Shown here piece after piece: positions 1-7,991 of a stretch of DNA of 50,152 nucleotides. Below the pieces are notes generated by a model. The model saw nothing but the letters and a program-made list of their open reading frames with translations. It was not told the DNA's origin and made no database searches. The number at the start of each line of letters is the position of its first letter. Positions within the stretch are counted from its first letter, which is position 1. Source of the DNA: Planctomycetota bacterium (GTDB lineage Bacteria; Planctomycetota; J058); assembly GCA_016765095.1 (NCBI GenBank), contig JAESQQ010000351.1, positions 1 to 50,152 of the forward strand, read 5' to 3'. A program made the translations under genes and the position numbers.

Positions 1-1
1 A

Positions 2-808
2 GCGCTCGGCCTCGGACTCGGCTGGCAACACACGTTGACGCGCCACCGACTCCTCCTCGTCTGGACTAGCGTCGAGCGCAGGCTCTCGAACACGCCGGGG
101 GCGCCCGCAACGAGCGGGGACGCGCCCGTCGGTCACTGGGCTCACGCGGGCTGGGCCTCGCTCGATACGGTCGCCAACAGCGGGGCCAGCGCGCGGGCGG
201 CTTGCGCTCGATTCCGCGGCGTCGAGGTCGACGTGACATTTTCAAGCGACCTCGTCCCCTACCTCAGCCATGACTTCCCGTGGGTCGGTGACGGCGCTGA
301 GGGGCGGCTCAGCCTGACAAGCGCCGCCGAGATCGAGGCGCGCGCAGACCCTGCCCTGCGACTGGCCGCCTTGATTCCCGACGCGGCCTGCGAGGTCCTG
401 GTTCTTGACGTTAAGACCGACCACAGGCGAGTGGGTCGCAAGGCCGCCGCGCTGGTCGCCGCCTTGGGCGAGCGCCGGAGCGGGGTCTGGGTCCTGAGCC
501 TCTCAGGTCCCTTCTTGACGGCGCTTCACGCCTTGGCGCCAGAGCTGAGGCTTGGTTGTGAGGGTTACCTTCCGATCGGCAACTCCCTGGCTGGGTTCGA
601 CGTCTCGAGCTTGGCCCTCGACCAGCTCACGCCGACCCGAGATGCCTGGGCCCGACGCTACGGTCTGTCGCGGCTTTACTGGTCCGCGCGGAACGAGGCG
701 GAGGTCGAGGAGCTGCGGGCTTGGCAGCCCGAGGCGATCTTGATCGACATGCCCCGCGTTCGAATCAGCACCCTCCCGCCGGGCACGCTCTCTGAGGACG
801 GCTCGTGA
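2..808 (+). CDS. GDPD-like (glycerophosphodiester phosphodiesterase family) protein, 5' end cut by window
   Basis: The frame is open from the first bases of the window, so the gene probably starts upstream; a TTG at 35 is the first possible start inside the window. The visible protein has an HAHAG motif, a GVEVDV segment about 20 residues later, and SHD shortly after. These match the His, Glu-x-Asp and His-Asp positions of the GDPD TIM barrel, which hydrolyses glycerophosphodiesters with a metal ion. The usual ENT after the first His is replaced by ANS, so activity is not assured. A later DVKTD resembles the family's acidic/Lys metal-site strand. The segment before the motif is hydrophobic and could be a membrane anchor. 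The stop overlaps the next start (GTGA), suggesting translational coupling to the sulfatase-fold gene, and a joint envelope-lipid role is inferred. Confidence 0.6.
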   Translation, partial: ALGLGLGWQHTLTRHRLLLVWTSVERRLSNTPGAPATSGDAPVGHWAHAGWASLDTVANSGASARAACARFRGVEVDVTFSSDLVPYLSHDFPWVGDGAEGRLSLTSAAEIEARADPALRLAALIPDAACEVLVLDVKTDHRRVGRKAAALVAALGERRSGVWVLSLSGPFLTALHALAPELRLGCEGYLPIGNSLAGFDVSSLALDQLTPTRDAWARRYGLSRLYWSARNEAEVEELRAWQPEAILIDMPRVRISTLPPGTLSEDGS

Positions 809-992
809 GCGAGGGGGCCCCCGAGGCTGTGGGCGATCCACCGAGCGAGGGAGCGCCAAGCCTGGTTTCAGCGGGCGAGGCGCTCAGCTGGCGGGCGCGC
901 CTCGGGGCGCGGCTCCCGCCCTGGCTGTTCTGGCCATTGGCGCTGCTCGCCCTGAGCGGACGGCGCGCGCCTACCGCTTTCGGCTGGCGCTC
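805..992 (+). other. Probable N-terminal part of the next gene, in a different frame (apparent frameshift)
   Basis: A GTG at 805 overlaps the stop of the upstream gene in a GTGA arrangement, the coupling style used elsewhere in this window. The frame gives a plausible soluble leader and then a hydrophobic stretch (LPPWLFWPLALLAL) encoded near 915-955. After about 960 this frame turns into Arg/Ser/Cys-rich shadow sequence. At the same place the frame of the 993 gene becomes sensible (AYRFRLALVEVPTFL). Moving from frame 1 to frame 3 fits loss of one base between about 950 and 970. It may be a sequencing error, a real mutation, or, less likely, coincidence with a true start at 993. Confidence 0.5.
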
Positions 993-2720
993 GTGGAGGT
1001 GCCGACTTTCTTGCTTCAGGACCTCGCCGTCGGGCTCGCGTTCGGGCTCGGGTTGTTCCTCGTCTGCCGGCGGGGGCGCCCCCGAGACGACCTCGTCCTG
1101 CCGCTCCTGGGCCTCGCGTTTCTGCTCTGGCTCGCGCTCGCCGGAATTGTCGTGACAGGACTCTTGGCGCTCCCGGTCGGCGCCAAGCTCTTGCTCCAGG
1201 CGCCGAGCCTGATCTTTCTCGAGACGGCGCTCAACGCGGGGTCGGTCCAGAGTTCGGTCAGCAAGCTGGCGGCGTTTGCGCTCGTGGGGCCTTTGGCGGC
1301 GCTGGGCGGAGCACTTTGGCTCCGGCCGGGCTGGGGTCGCGAGCCTCCGTGCCCCCGCCCGTGGCTGGCGCTGGCCCTGATCCCGCTTGCGCTGAGTCCC
1401 TGGGCGAGCTTCGACGCTCGCTACCGCGACACGCACCCCGCCGTGACTTTGCTCAGCTCAGCGCTCTCGCTCGGGCTGCACCAAGACCCCCCCGATCCCG
1501 GGATCCCAGCCGAGCTCTTTCGAGCCAATGTCAGCGACTTAGGTGAGGGCCTCGCGCCGATCGACTCTCGCCTCGCGGCGCTCCACTGGGACGGGCAGAG
1601 CCGCTACGACGTGCTCGTGGTCGTGCTGGAGACGGGCGTCGCCCCGGTCCTCGACCTCGGCCGCGACATCACTCACGAGGGGCGGCCTTGGCTGCCGGTG
1701 CTCCGGCGTCTCGCTCGGCGCAGCGTGTGGGGCCAGCGCCACATTGCCCCTTTCCCAGGGAGCACCAAGTCGATCTTCTCGCTCGTCGCGAGCCGCTACC
1801 CCTACCCCGACTACCGGAGCCTGATTCGAACTCGCCCCGAGGCTCCGCTCGAGACCCTCCCGGGGCGGCTCGCGGCCCGGGGGTATCGGACGGGGTCCTA
1901 CGCTTCGATCGAGGGCGACTACGACCGAATGGACACTTTCCTTAGCGCTCACGGGTTCGCTGAGCTCGGCGACAAGGAGAGCCTCGGGCTGACTTCGCTC
2001 AGCAATCCGACCTTCGGCAGCGACCGCGACCTCTACGCGGCCTACCAGCGCTGGCTCGTGAAGAGCGAGGACCCGAGCTTGTTTGTGCTCCTCCCAAGCA
2101 ACAGCCACTGGCCCTTCTACGCTCCGCCCGAGGACACGCTCTTCCCAGGCCAGGACCGCCTCAGCCGCTACAAGAACGCCCTCGAGCACCAGGATCGGCT
2201 CTTGGGCGAGCACTACGCTTGGCTCGCCGCGCAGGGGCGTCTCGAGCGCACGATCGTGATCGTCGTGGCGGATCACGGGAGCTACTTCGACTTGGCCGGC
2301 GCGGCCGACGACGCGAGCCCGCTCGGGCTCCTCGAGCACCACGTCCCGCTCCTGATCGATCACCCCAGACTCCGCCACGGCGCAGGCGTCGTGATCCCCG
2401 AGGCCACGGCCCACGTCGACCTCGGGCCGACGCTGCTCGGAATGCTCAGCGACCAGATGCCCCCCGCGGACTGGCAGGGGCTCTCGCTCCTCGAGCCTCG
2501 CCCGGTGCAGCGGCTGGTGTTCTTCTACCAGGACTTCGCCGAGGGACGTCTCGCGGCGACAGACGGCCGCTGGGTGATCGCCTGGAATCGCGAGCGCGAC
2601 GTGATGAGCCACGCCGAGTGGGCGGGCGGCCCAGCGCTTTTAGCGCCGGGTCAGGCCGGCGAGGAGCGCCTGCGGACTTTCTTCGCCTATCAACTCACGA
2701 GCCTGGGCAGGGCCCGTTGA
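993..2720 (+). CDS. Membrane sulfatase-fold enzyme, LtaS/phosphoglycerol-transferase-like
   Basis: The first 150 residues form several hydrophobic helices. They are followed by a large soluble domain of the alkaline phosphatase/sulfatase superfamily. Visible landmarks are VLVVVLETG (first metal-binding strand), PGSTKS (candidate Thr nucleophile as in lipoteichoic acid synthases), VVADHG (metal-binding Asp-His) and EHHVPLLI near the end. Such proteins sit in the cytoplasmic membrane with the catalytic domain outside and transfer or hydrolyse phosphoglycerol or similar head groups; the substrate here is unknown. GTG at 993 is the first start in this frame, but the true N-terminus probably lies at 805 in another frame. 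The stop overlaps the TTG start of the next gene. Confidence 0.7.
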   Translation: MEVPTFLLQDLAVGLAFGLGLFLVCRRGRPRDDLVLPLLGLAFLLWLALAGIVVTGLLALPVGAKLLLQAPSLIFLETALNAGSVQSSVSKLAAFALVGPLAALGGALWLRPGWGREPPCPRPWLALALIPLALSPWASFDARYRDTHPAVTLLSSALSLGLHQDPPDPGIPAELFRANVSDLGEGLAPIDSRLAALHWDGQSRYDVLVVVLETGVAPVLDLGRDITHEGRPWLPVLRRLARRSVWGQRHIAPFPGSTKSIFSLVASRYPYPDYRSLIRTRPEAPLETLPGRLAARGYRTGSYASIEGDYDRMDTFLSAHGFAELGDKESLGLTSLSNPTFGSDRDLYAAYQRWLVKSEDPSLFVLLPSNSHWPFYAPPEDTLFPGQDRLSRYKNALEHQDRLLGEHYAWLAAQGRLERTIVIVVADHGSYFDLAGAADDASPLGLLEHHVPLLIDHPRLRHGAGVVIPEATAHVDLGPTLLGMLSDQMPPADWQGLSLLEPRPVQRLVFFYQDFAEGRLAATDGRWVIAWNRERDVMSHAEWAGGPALLAPGQAGEERLRTFFAYQLTSLGRAR

Positions 2721-3244
2721 GCGAACCCGGCGAGCAATCCGTAGACCCGGATCGTCCGATTCGGATCTACGGACTGAGCCCGACCGGCCAGGGGCCCCGC
2801 ACGGCGCGGGGGTGTGTGACCAGCGCCGGCATGGGGATGATCGCCTTCTGGGGCCTGAGCATGCTCGTCAGTCGGCTCTTCCCAGCGCTTGAGGAATACG
2901 CGAAAGGGCTGCCTTGGTATCGCCCCGAGTTGGCCTGGCTTGGGCTCGCCGTGTTCCTGGTCGCGGTCGTGATCGCGGTGATCCGGATTCGCCGCGTCCA
3001 GCTCGTCCGCGGGGTCCGGGTCGACCTCTATCCGGATCGGTTGCGGATCGAGCAGGGTGGCCAGGTCCACGTGTTTGCGCCGGCTGAGCTGAAGGGGTTC
3101 TCGGCGGAGGCTTCAGACGCGGTCGTGGTTACAGACGAGGGCGACCGCCAGTTCATGATCCCGACGCCCAACGAGGCCGTGCGCGTGCTGGTCCTGGACT
3201 GGCTCGCGGGCCGCGAGGTTCACTACCTGGGCGACGACTCCTAG
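2717..3244 (+). CDS. Small two-helix membrane protein of unknown function
   Basis: The start is taken as the TTG at 2717, which overlaps the upstream TGA (TTGA), because the open frame further upstream is only a shadow of the sulfatase-fold gene. The 175-residue product has a short hydrophilic leader containing DPDRPIRIYG, two hydrophobic helices at about residues 35-55 and 70-92, then a soluble C-terminal part (VRVDLYPDRLRIEQGG onward). That part resembles the beta-rich cytosolic domain of PH-like membrane proteins, but I cannot assign a family. It is the third gene of a coupled run with the GDPD-like and sulfatase-fold genes. Confidence 0.65.
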   Translation: MSEPGEQSVDPDRPIRIYGLSPTGQGPRTARGCVTSAGMGMIAFWGLSMLVSRLFPALEEYAKGLPWYRPELAWLGLAVFLVAVVIAVIRIRRVQLVRGVRVDLYPDRLRIEQGGQVHVFAPAELKGFSAEASDAVVVTDEGDRQFMIPTPNEAVRVLVLDWLAGREVHYLGDDS

Positions 3245-3264
3245 TCCGCAGCGCACTGCTCGCC

Positions 3265-3783
3265 TTGCCCGGGGGCTCGTCTTGCACGACGGAGTCTGAC
3301 GATCGAAACTCGTGCAGCTGCGCCGCCCTCGGCGTGGAGGCGGCGTTTGCGTCCTTGCGGCCGGCGGCAGCGAACTCAACCCCGGTCACTCCTGCGAGAT
3401 CGGCCCCAGCGAACACCCCCAGGCAGGTAGAGCCGACGGCTGCCATTGACGGTCGGCTCGTCGGCCGCTGGCGTTGTACGCAGTCGGGCGGCGGCCTCGT
3501 GTCTGACGTCGTCATGATGCTGGGCGCAGACGCGCGCTTCGTTCGCGCGTCACGGTCCATTGCCAGCTTTGAATTCAGCGACAGCATGGGCAACTGGGCC
3601 GGGTCGAGCAGCGTTGACAGCGGGCTCTCCCCGGACGAGCGCGGCAGCTGGAACGCCGACGGCAGGCATCTCCACCTGCGCTTCGACGACGGGACGACGC
3701 TCTCGCTCCGAGATTACGAAGTCCATCCTGGCGACACACTCTTCTTTCCCCAGGCAAGCCAGCGAATCTGGAAGCCTTGCTGA
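3265..3783 (+). CDS. Small protein of unknown function, possibly exported, lipocalin-like C-terminal part
   Basis: The reading frame encodes a poorly conserved-looking Ser/Ala/Pro-rich first 60 residues, then a compact domain beginning around DGRLVGRWRC. This has the rhythm of small beta-barrel proteins: GxW near the start, strands with alternating hydrophobics, and a closing LSLRDYEVHPGDTL segment. The TTG at 3265 is only the first available start; the frame is open further upstream with no good start codon, so the N-terminus is uncertain. A start closer to the domain is possible. Codon third positions are GC-rich in the C-terminal half, supporting coding. No function is assigned. Confidence 0.45.
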   Translation: MPGGSSCTTESDDRNSCSCAALGVEAAFASLRPAAANSTPVTPARSAPANTPRQVEPTAAIDGRLVGRWRCTQSGGGLVSDVVMMLGADARFVRASRSIASFEFSDSMGNWAGSSSVDSGLSPDERGSWNADGRHLHLRFDDGTTLSLRDYEVHPGDTLFFPQASQRIWKPC

Positions 3784-3805
3784 CCCGCTTCGGAAATCAG
3801 CTGAG

Positions 3806-4978
3806 CTAGGTGATGACAGCCTTCGCCTGGAGGAAGAGCCACCAGAGGAGGACTAGCGTCCCGATCAAGAGCGGCGCGCCGATCGAGGCCGCGAGGCCGA
3901 GGTGGCAGATCTTAAGGAGCGCCGTCTTGAGCATCCGCGGTCCGTCGGAGAGCCGACCGTAGGCCTCACCGAGCTTCCAGATCGCGTGCTCTCGGGGCGG
4001 GTCAGCGAGGAAGTGGAGGACCTCGCCCGTGTGCAGGTCGCCGACCACCATGTCGACTTGCGACTGGTTTCGCTCGCTGGCGTAGCCGTAGGCGAAGGCC
4101 GCCATGAACATGGAGCGGGGGACGATCGCGAAGGGCTCGAAGAAGGCTCCCAAGGCGCCCGCTCGCTCCCAGTTGCCGAGCTCGTACTCGACCATTAAGT
4201 GAGTCGGGAGGGGCGGCAGCTCCTCGACGCCGCGGCGGGCTTCGATCGGGAGCGAGTGGTAACTGGGGCTGAGCACGTAGGGCTCGGCGGGGTTGAAGGT
4301 GTGGCCGAGGTTGAACCGGTCCCAGATCAACTCCTTCATGAGCATTGGGAAGCGAAGGCCGACGTAGAACCCGTGGCGGATCGAGCCGAGCGGGAAGATC
4401 ACCGCGAAGTCGGGGACGGTCACCTTGCGTCTGGGCTTGTAGTAGTAGCCGACACCGTTCTCGAACAAGACCTCGCCCAGCTCCCGGAGCGGGGCCCTGA
4501 CGAACTCCTTGTATTCACAGTCGGAGCCGCCCCACATGCCGTGGAACAGGCCCCACACACGGACCGTCACACCGTCAAGGGTTCCGCAGTCAGGCTCGAA
4601 GCGCTCGGGCACGGTCTCGACGGCTCGCGCGTGGGCGAGGGCCGCCAGATACCAGTCGTGCTGGACTCGGGCCAGGACGGCCTCGCGGTCGCCTTCGACG
4701 CCCGAGGCGCGGTAGCGCTCGACGAGCGGGTCTAGGCCCTCGATCGCGAGGAACTCGTCGTAGTTGAGGAGGGGCGTCTCGGGCGCGCCCTCCGCCTGAG
4801 CCCCCTCGCTCGGGGGAGGAGCCTGGGGGGAATCCGGAGCGGGAGGATCCGGAGCGGGAGGATCCGGAGCGGGAGGATCCGGAGCGGGAGGATCCGGTGC
4901 GGGAGGATCCGGTGCGGGAGGATCCGGTGCGGGAGGATCCGGTGCGGGAGGGTCCGGTGCGGGAGGCGTGTCCGCCAC
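3806..4978 (-). CDS. Pro-rich repeat, C-terminally membrane-anchored protein of unknown function
   Basis: The product is 390 residues. Residues 5-49 are nine perfect PPAPD pentapeptides encoded by a 15-bp tandem repeat. A Gly/Ala/Pro linker and a roughly 280-residue conserved-looking domain follow, rich in aromatic residues and containing DCEYKEFVRAPLRELGEVLFE and GFYVGLRFPML segments. The last 30 residues contain one strong hydrophobic helix (IGAPLLIGTLVLLWWLFL), suggesting a C-tail anchor with the bulk of the protein in the cytosol. No signal peptide is seen. The start ATG lies 7 bases downstream of the preceding gene's stop, so it is probably the last gene of the minus-strand run from 7699. 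I do not recognise the main domain. Confidence 0.7.
   Translation of the reverse strand: MADTPPAPDPPAPDPPAPDPPAPDPPAPDPPAPDPPAPDPPAPDPPAPDSPQAPPPSEGAQAEGAPETPLLNYDEFLAIEGLDPLVERYRASGVEGDREAVLARVQHDWYLAALAHARAVETVPERFEPDCGTLDGVTVRVWGLFHGMWGGSDCEYKEFVRAPLRELGEVLFENGVGYYYKPRRKVTVPDFAVIFPLGSIRHGFYVGLRFPMLMKELIWDRFNLGHTFNPAEPYVLSPSYHSLPIEARRGVEELPPLPTHLMVEYELGNWERAGALGAFFEPFAIVPRSMFMAAFAYGYASERNQSQVDMVVGDLHTGEVLHFLADPPREHAIWKLGEAYGRLSDGPRMLKTALLKICHLGLAASIGAPLLIGTLVLLWWLFLQAKAVIT
4831..4965. repeat. Nine tandem 15-bp units encoding PPAPD
   Basis: The plus strand shows nine consecutive 15-mers of the form gatccggNgcgggag. On the plus strand the first four carry A at the variable position and the last five carry T. 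The outermost units begin aatcc and ggtcc instead of gatcc. The block arrangement of the A and T variants points to expansion by slippage or unequal recombination of neighbouring units. It encodes the Pro-rich N-terminus of the gene at 3806-4978. Confidence 0.95.
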
Positions 4979-4981
4979 GCG

Positions 4982-5311
4982 CTAGCTCTTCTTGTTGAGC
5001 GTGGCTGGCCCCTCGAGGTCCTTGCGCGTGAAGCCGCTCGCCCAGGCCTCAAGCGCCATTGTGAAGCCGACGGTGTCCTTGAGGTCGCCTTTGTCGAGGA
5101 CGGCCACGAACGTCGACCAGGCCGCCTGGATCTGGGTGTCACCCGAGGCCTGGCTCGCGGCGGCGCCTTCGGCGCGCAGGGCGCGGGTCAGGACCCGAGT
5201 CGCCTCTGGCCAGCGGCCGTCACGAGCGAGCTCGACTCCTTCGAGGAAGACCTTGGCGCGCCTCGGCGTAGCTCCCGTCCGCGAGGCCTTGGCGGGGGCT
5301 CTGCCAGCCAC
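4982..5311 (-). CDS. TPR-like C-terminal part of the lipoprotein gene upstream (separate frame)
   Basis: The 109-residue product begins in a weak-looking stretch. From about residue 18 it becomes clearly protein-like (AKVFLEGVELARDGRWPEA), with the spacing of a tetratricopeptide helix pair, and ends KDLEGPATLNKKS. It overlaps the 3' end of the lipoprotein gene 5220-5876 in a different frame. That upstream frame loses coding character just where this one gains it (about 5245-5265). The simplest reading is one gene running from 5876 to 4982 with a one-base insertion-type frameshift. The alternative is two overlapping coupled genes with a GTG start at 5311. It lies 3 bases before the repeat-protein gene. 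Confidence 0.5.
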   Translation of the reverse strand: MAGRAPAKASRTGATPRRAKVFLEGVELARDGRWPEATRVLTRALRAEGAAASQASGDTQIQAAWSTFVAVLDKGDLKDTVGFTMALEAWASGFTRKDLEGPATLNKKS

Positions 5312-5876
5312 TAGACGTGAGCACGAGCCGCGCTTGGCCCATCTCGCTCGCGTCGGCGAGGAGCAGGAGCGCCGCAGCGACGGGGCTGTCCTGCAACATG
5401 TGTGAAGCGAGGTAACCCTCCTCGGAGTAAAGACGCTTGAGGCGGTGGTCGAAGCGAGCGGCGTGGGCCAGGCCGGGGTCGTAGCAGGGGAACGCCCGCG
5501 CGAATGAGATCAGCCGGAGCAGCTTCGGGCTCGGCGCTTGGAAGTGTCGGAGGAGCGCCTCGCGCTCGGCCGTCTGCTTGAAGGCCTTGGCGATTCCAAC
5601 GCGCCAATTCTGTTGCTTGGTCGCGGCCCGCTTCCACGCTTCGGCCATGTTCCGGGGCTTGGGCATCGGCGGAACGACGTTGTCGGGGTCCGCCCCCGGC
5701 TGGGGCCGAACCGCTGCCGCCGGACCCTTGAGCGGGACTTGCTGCTTCGCGGATGGCGAGCTCGCCGGTGGCGGCGAGCTGACGACCGCCGTCGATCCGC
5801 TCGGGCACCCAAAGGCGAGCGGCACCCAGCAAGCGAGGGCCAACGCTCGGGGGAGAGTTCGCTTGGCTCGACTCAC
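5220..5876 (-). CDS. Lipoprotein of unknown function, probably frameshifted at its 3' end
   Basis: The GTG at 5876 overlaps the stop of the acyl-CoA dehydrogenase gene (GTGA). It is followed by a lipoprotein signal: basic start, hydrophobic core and a LAFGC lipobox with Cys at about residue 24. The mature part has a Ser/Pro-rich linker, then a helical domain (residues 80-180) containing AEAWKRAATKQQNWR and RFDHRLKRLYSEEGYLASHML, which look like helical repeats. After about residue 205 the frame becomes Arg/Ser-rich and ends at 5220. The helical, TPR-like sequence continues in another frame down to 4982. Exported and membrane-tethered; function unknown. Confidence 0.6.
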   Translation of the reverse strand: MSRAKRTLPRALALACWVPLAFGCPSGSTAVVSSPPPASSPSAKQQVPLKGPAAAVRPQPGADPDNVVPPMPKPRNMAEAWKRAATKQQNWRVGIAKAFKQTAEREALLRHFQAPSPKLLRLISFARAFPCYDPGLAHAARFDHRLKRLYSEEGYLASHMLQDSPVAAALLLLADASEMGQARLVLTSSGWQSPRQGLADGSYAEARQGLPRRSRARS

Positions 5877-7699
5877 AGGGCGGCGGTCAGGGGCGAGCGA
5901 TCGCTCGTCTTGATCTGAGCTGCGCGCCAGTGATTCTCGGTCAGGAGCTGGTGCACAAAGAACCGCGCCGTCTCGACCTTGCTTGTGTAGAAGGCGCGCT
6001 CGCTCTCGTCCCCGGCCCAGGTTTGGCGCTCCTCGGCGCTCGCGGGCGCGCCGAGTTCGGCCAGCTTGGCCTCGGCCACGAAGGCTTGCTCGAGGATCAA
6101 GTGGGCGGAGACCAGGTTCCCGACCAAGGTCAGGAAAGGCGTCGCGCCGAGCGCCGCGCCCTCGTAGTCGGACTCTGCGAGGCGTCCGCCGAGGTGCTTG
6201 GCGACGCTCCCCACGATGCCAGCGTGCTCGCCGAGGATCTTGAGTTCGTCGGCGAGGGAGCCTCCGGCCTCGCCGGCTTGAGTCTGGCAAAAGGCTCCGA
6301 TCTCGGTCACGAGCTTGGTCAGTTCGGCGCCTTGGTCGGCACCCACCTTGCGGAACAGGAGGTCGATCGCCTGAATCCCGTTCGTGCCTTCGTAGACGGC
6401 AGCGATCCGCGCGTCGCGCACGAGCTGCTCGACTCCGTATTCGCTGCAATAGCCGTAGCCACCAAAGACCTGCATTGCGGTCGAGCAGGCTTGGAAGCCG
6501 ACTTCGCTGCCGTAGGCCTTGCAGATCGGCGTCAGGAAGCCGATCCGGCTCGAGAGGGCCTGGCGGGCTTCGCCTTCGGCTTGATTCTCGGCGTCGATCA
6601 GGAGCGAGGTCTTGAGCAGGAGCGCGCGGCAGGCCTCGCTCTGGGCCTTAACCGTGAGCAGCATTCGGCGGACGTCGGGGTGCTCAATGATCGCGACTTT
6701 CTCCTTGGTGATCGACTTGCCGGCCTTGATCGAGGAGCCCTGGATTCGCTCCTTGGCGTATTTGAGCGCGAGTCCGTAAGCCGTCGCCGCGAGGGCTTGG
6801 CCCTGCTGGCCGACCACGATCCGCTCCTCGTTCATGATGTCGAACATGATCCGGATCCCGTGACCCTGCTCGCCGATCAAGTAGCCCTCACAGCCGCCCT
6901 TCTCGCCGTACTTCATGGTCGTGGTGACCGAACCGTGGATCCCCATTTTCTCTTCGATGCCCGCGCAGAACACGTCGTTCTTGATCGTGGGTTGTCCGCT
7001 CTCGTCGAGACGGAACTTGGGCACGATAAAGATCGAGAGGCCCTTCACGCCGGGGCGATCGCCGTCAACGCGCGCCAAGACGATGTGCACGAAGTTGTCG
7101 ACCATGTCGTGGTCGCCAGACGTAATGAAGATCTTCTCGCCTTCGATCTTGTAGCGGTCTCCCTCGATCAGGGTCGCCTTGGTGACCGAGGCGCCAACGT
7201 CGGATCCGGCGCCGCTCTCGGTCAAGCACATCGTGCCCTGCCACTGGGCGTTCACGAGCGGCTTGGCCCAGGTCTCTTTCTGCGCTTGGCTGGCGCGTCG
7301 GAGCAGCATGTTGGCGCAGGCCCGCGTCAGTCCGGTGTAGTTGTGGAAGGCGCAGCAGGAGCCAATGATCATTTCGTCCATGGAAGACGCGAGCACTTGC
7401 GGGAGCTCTTGCCCGCCAAACTCCTCGGGGTGAGTCATTCCGCCCCAGCCGTCCTCTTGCCACTGAGTCAGGGCCCGCTTGTAGCCGGGGGCTGTCGTGA
7501 CGCTCCCGTCTTCGTGGCGGGTGCAGCCGACTTGGTCGCCCTTGGCGTTCATAGGCGCCAAGAACTCGCTCACGTAGTTGAACCCAGCCTCGAGGAAGGC
7601 CTCGGTCGTGTCCTGGTCGAGGCCCGTCGTCTCCTCGATCTGGAGGTGCTCGAACAGAACGAAGCGCAGGTCGCGCATTTGGAGGGGTGAGTCAGCCAT
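5873..7699 (-). CDS. Acyl-CoA dehydrogenase, long DmdC-like form
   Basis: The protein is 608 residues, longer than the usual 380-residue acyl-CoA dehydrogenases and matching the long type that includes 3-methylmercaptopropionyl-CoA dehydrogenases. The start is the ATG at 7699, with GGAG 6 bases upstream; the frame continues further upstream but without coding character. Visible are MCLTESGAGSDVGA (FAD/substrate loop), KIFITSGDHD, QVFGGYGY and AAVYEGTNGIQAIDL, whose Glu (about residue 436) is the expected catalytic base. The C-terminal extension (about 450-608) is helical. It would oxidise an acyl-CoA to the enoyl-CoA, passing electrons to ETF in the cytosol. The substrate cannot be told from sequence. 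The downstream lipoprotein gene overlaps by 4 bases. Confidence 0.88.
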   Translation of the reverse strand: MADSPLQMRDLRFVLFEHLQIEETTGLDQDTTEAFLEAGFNYVSEFLAPMNAKGDQVGCTRHEDGSVTTAPGYKRALTQWQEDGWGGMTHPEEFGGQELPQVLASSMDEMIIGSCCAFHNYTGLTRACANMLLRRASQAQKETWAKPLVNAQWQGTMCLTESGAGSDVGASVTKATLIEGDRYKIEGEKIFITSGDHDMVDNFVHIVLARVDGDRPGVKGLSIFIVPKFRLDESGQPTIKNDVFCAGIEEKMGIHGSVTTTMKYGEKGGCEGYLIGEQGHGIRIMFDIMNEERIVVGQQGQALAATAYGLALKYAKERIQGSSIKAGKSITKEKVAIIEHPDVRRMLLTVKAQSEACRALLLKTSLLIDAENQAEGEARQALSSRIGFLTPICKAYGSEVGFQACSTAMQVFGGYGYCSEYGVEQLVRDARIAAVYEGTNGIQAIDLLFRKVGADQGAELTKLVTEIGAFCQTQAGEAGGSLADELKILGEHAGIVGSVAKHLGGRLAESDYEGAALGATPFLTLVGNLVSAHLILEQAFVAEAKLAELGAPASAEERQTWAGDESERAFYTSKVETARFFVHQLLTENHWRAAQIKTSDRSPLTAAL

Positions 7700-7991
7700 G
7701 GGGACTCCAAGGGCAGGAGGGCCTCGGGAGGGGGGATCCCCTCCCTGATCGGGAGAGGTTACCCCATGGGCGGAGTCCCGTATCGGCTGAGGGGTGCCCG
7801 CACGCGGCCTCCGACTGGCCGCGCTCCTCCGCTCTCTCCAGTCCCTGCAGGGGGCCTCGAGAAGGCTCCTAACTCCTTGCCTGGCAGGGCTGGACCCCCG
7901 TCGGCTCGGGAACGGGCTCGCGCCGCGCTTCGCCAGGGGGCAGCCTGCTCGGTATCCTGTTGGCCGTGGCCTAAGCGGCCTCGGAGCAGCA
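7700..7991. other. Divergent intergenic region
   Basis: This 292-bp stretch separates the acyl-CoA dehydrogenase and the FHA-like kinase, which point away from each other, so both promoters should be here. GGAG sequences precede both starts. I see no convincing paired -35/-10 boxes, no RNA gene and no repeat. The long open frames across it are low-complexity high-GC shadows. Confidence 0.5.

Noticed and set aside
1816-1845. T-loop-like gattcgaactc on the minus strand, hinting at a tRNA
   Set aside because: It lies inside the sulfatase-fold coding region and no acceptor, D or anticodon stem can be built around it.
2219-2716. N-terminal extension of the small membrane protein gene
   Set aside because: Arg/Gly/Pro-rich shadow of the sulfatase-fold gene; the TTG overlapping the upstream stop fits the local coupling pattern.
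4732-5142. Leu/Pro/His/Arg repeat protein on the minus strand
   Set aside because: It is the 15-bp repeat of the 3806-4978 gene read in another frame.
5930-7690. 586-codon plus-strand frame opposite the acyl-CoA dehydrogenase
   Set aside because: Antisense shadow; Asp/Val/His/Leu-rich composition mirrors the codon pattern of the real gene.
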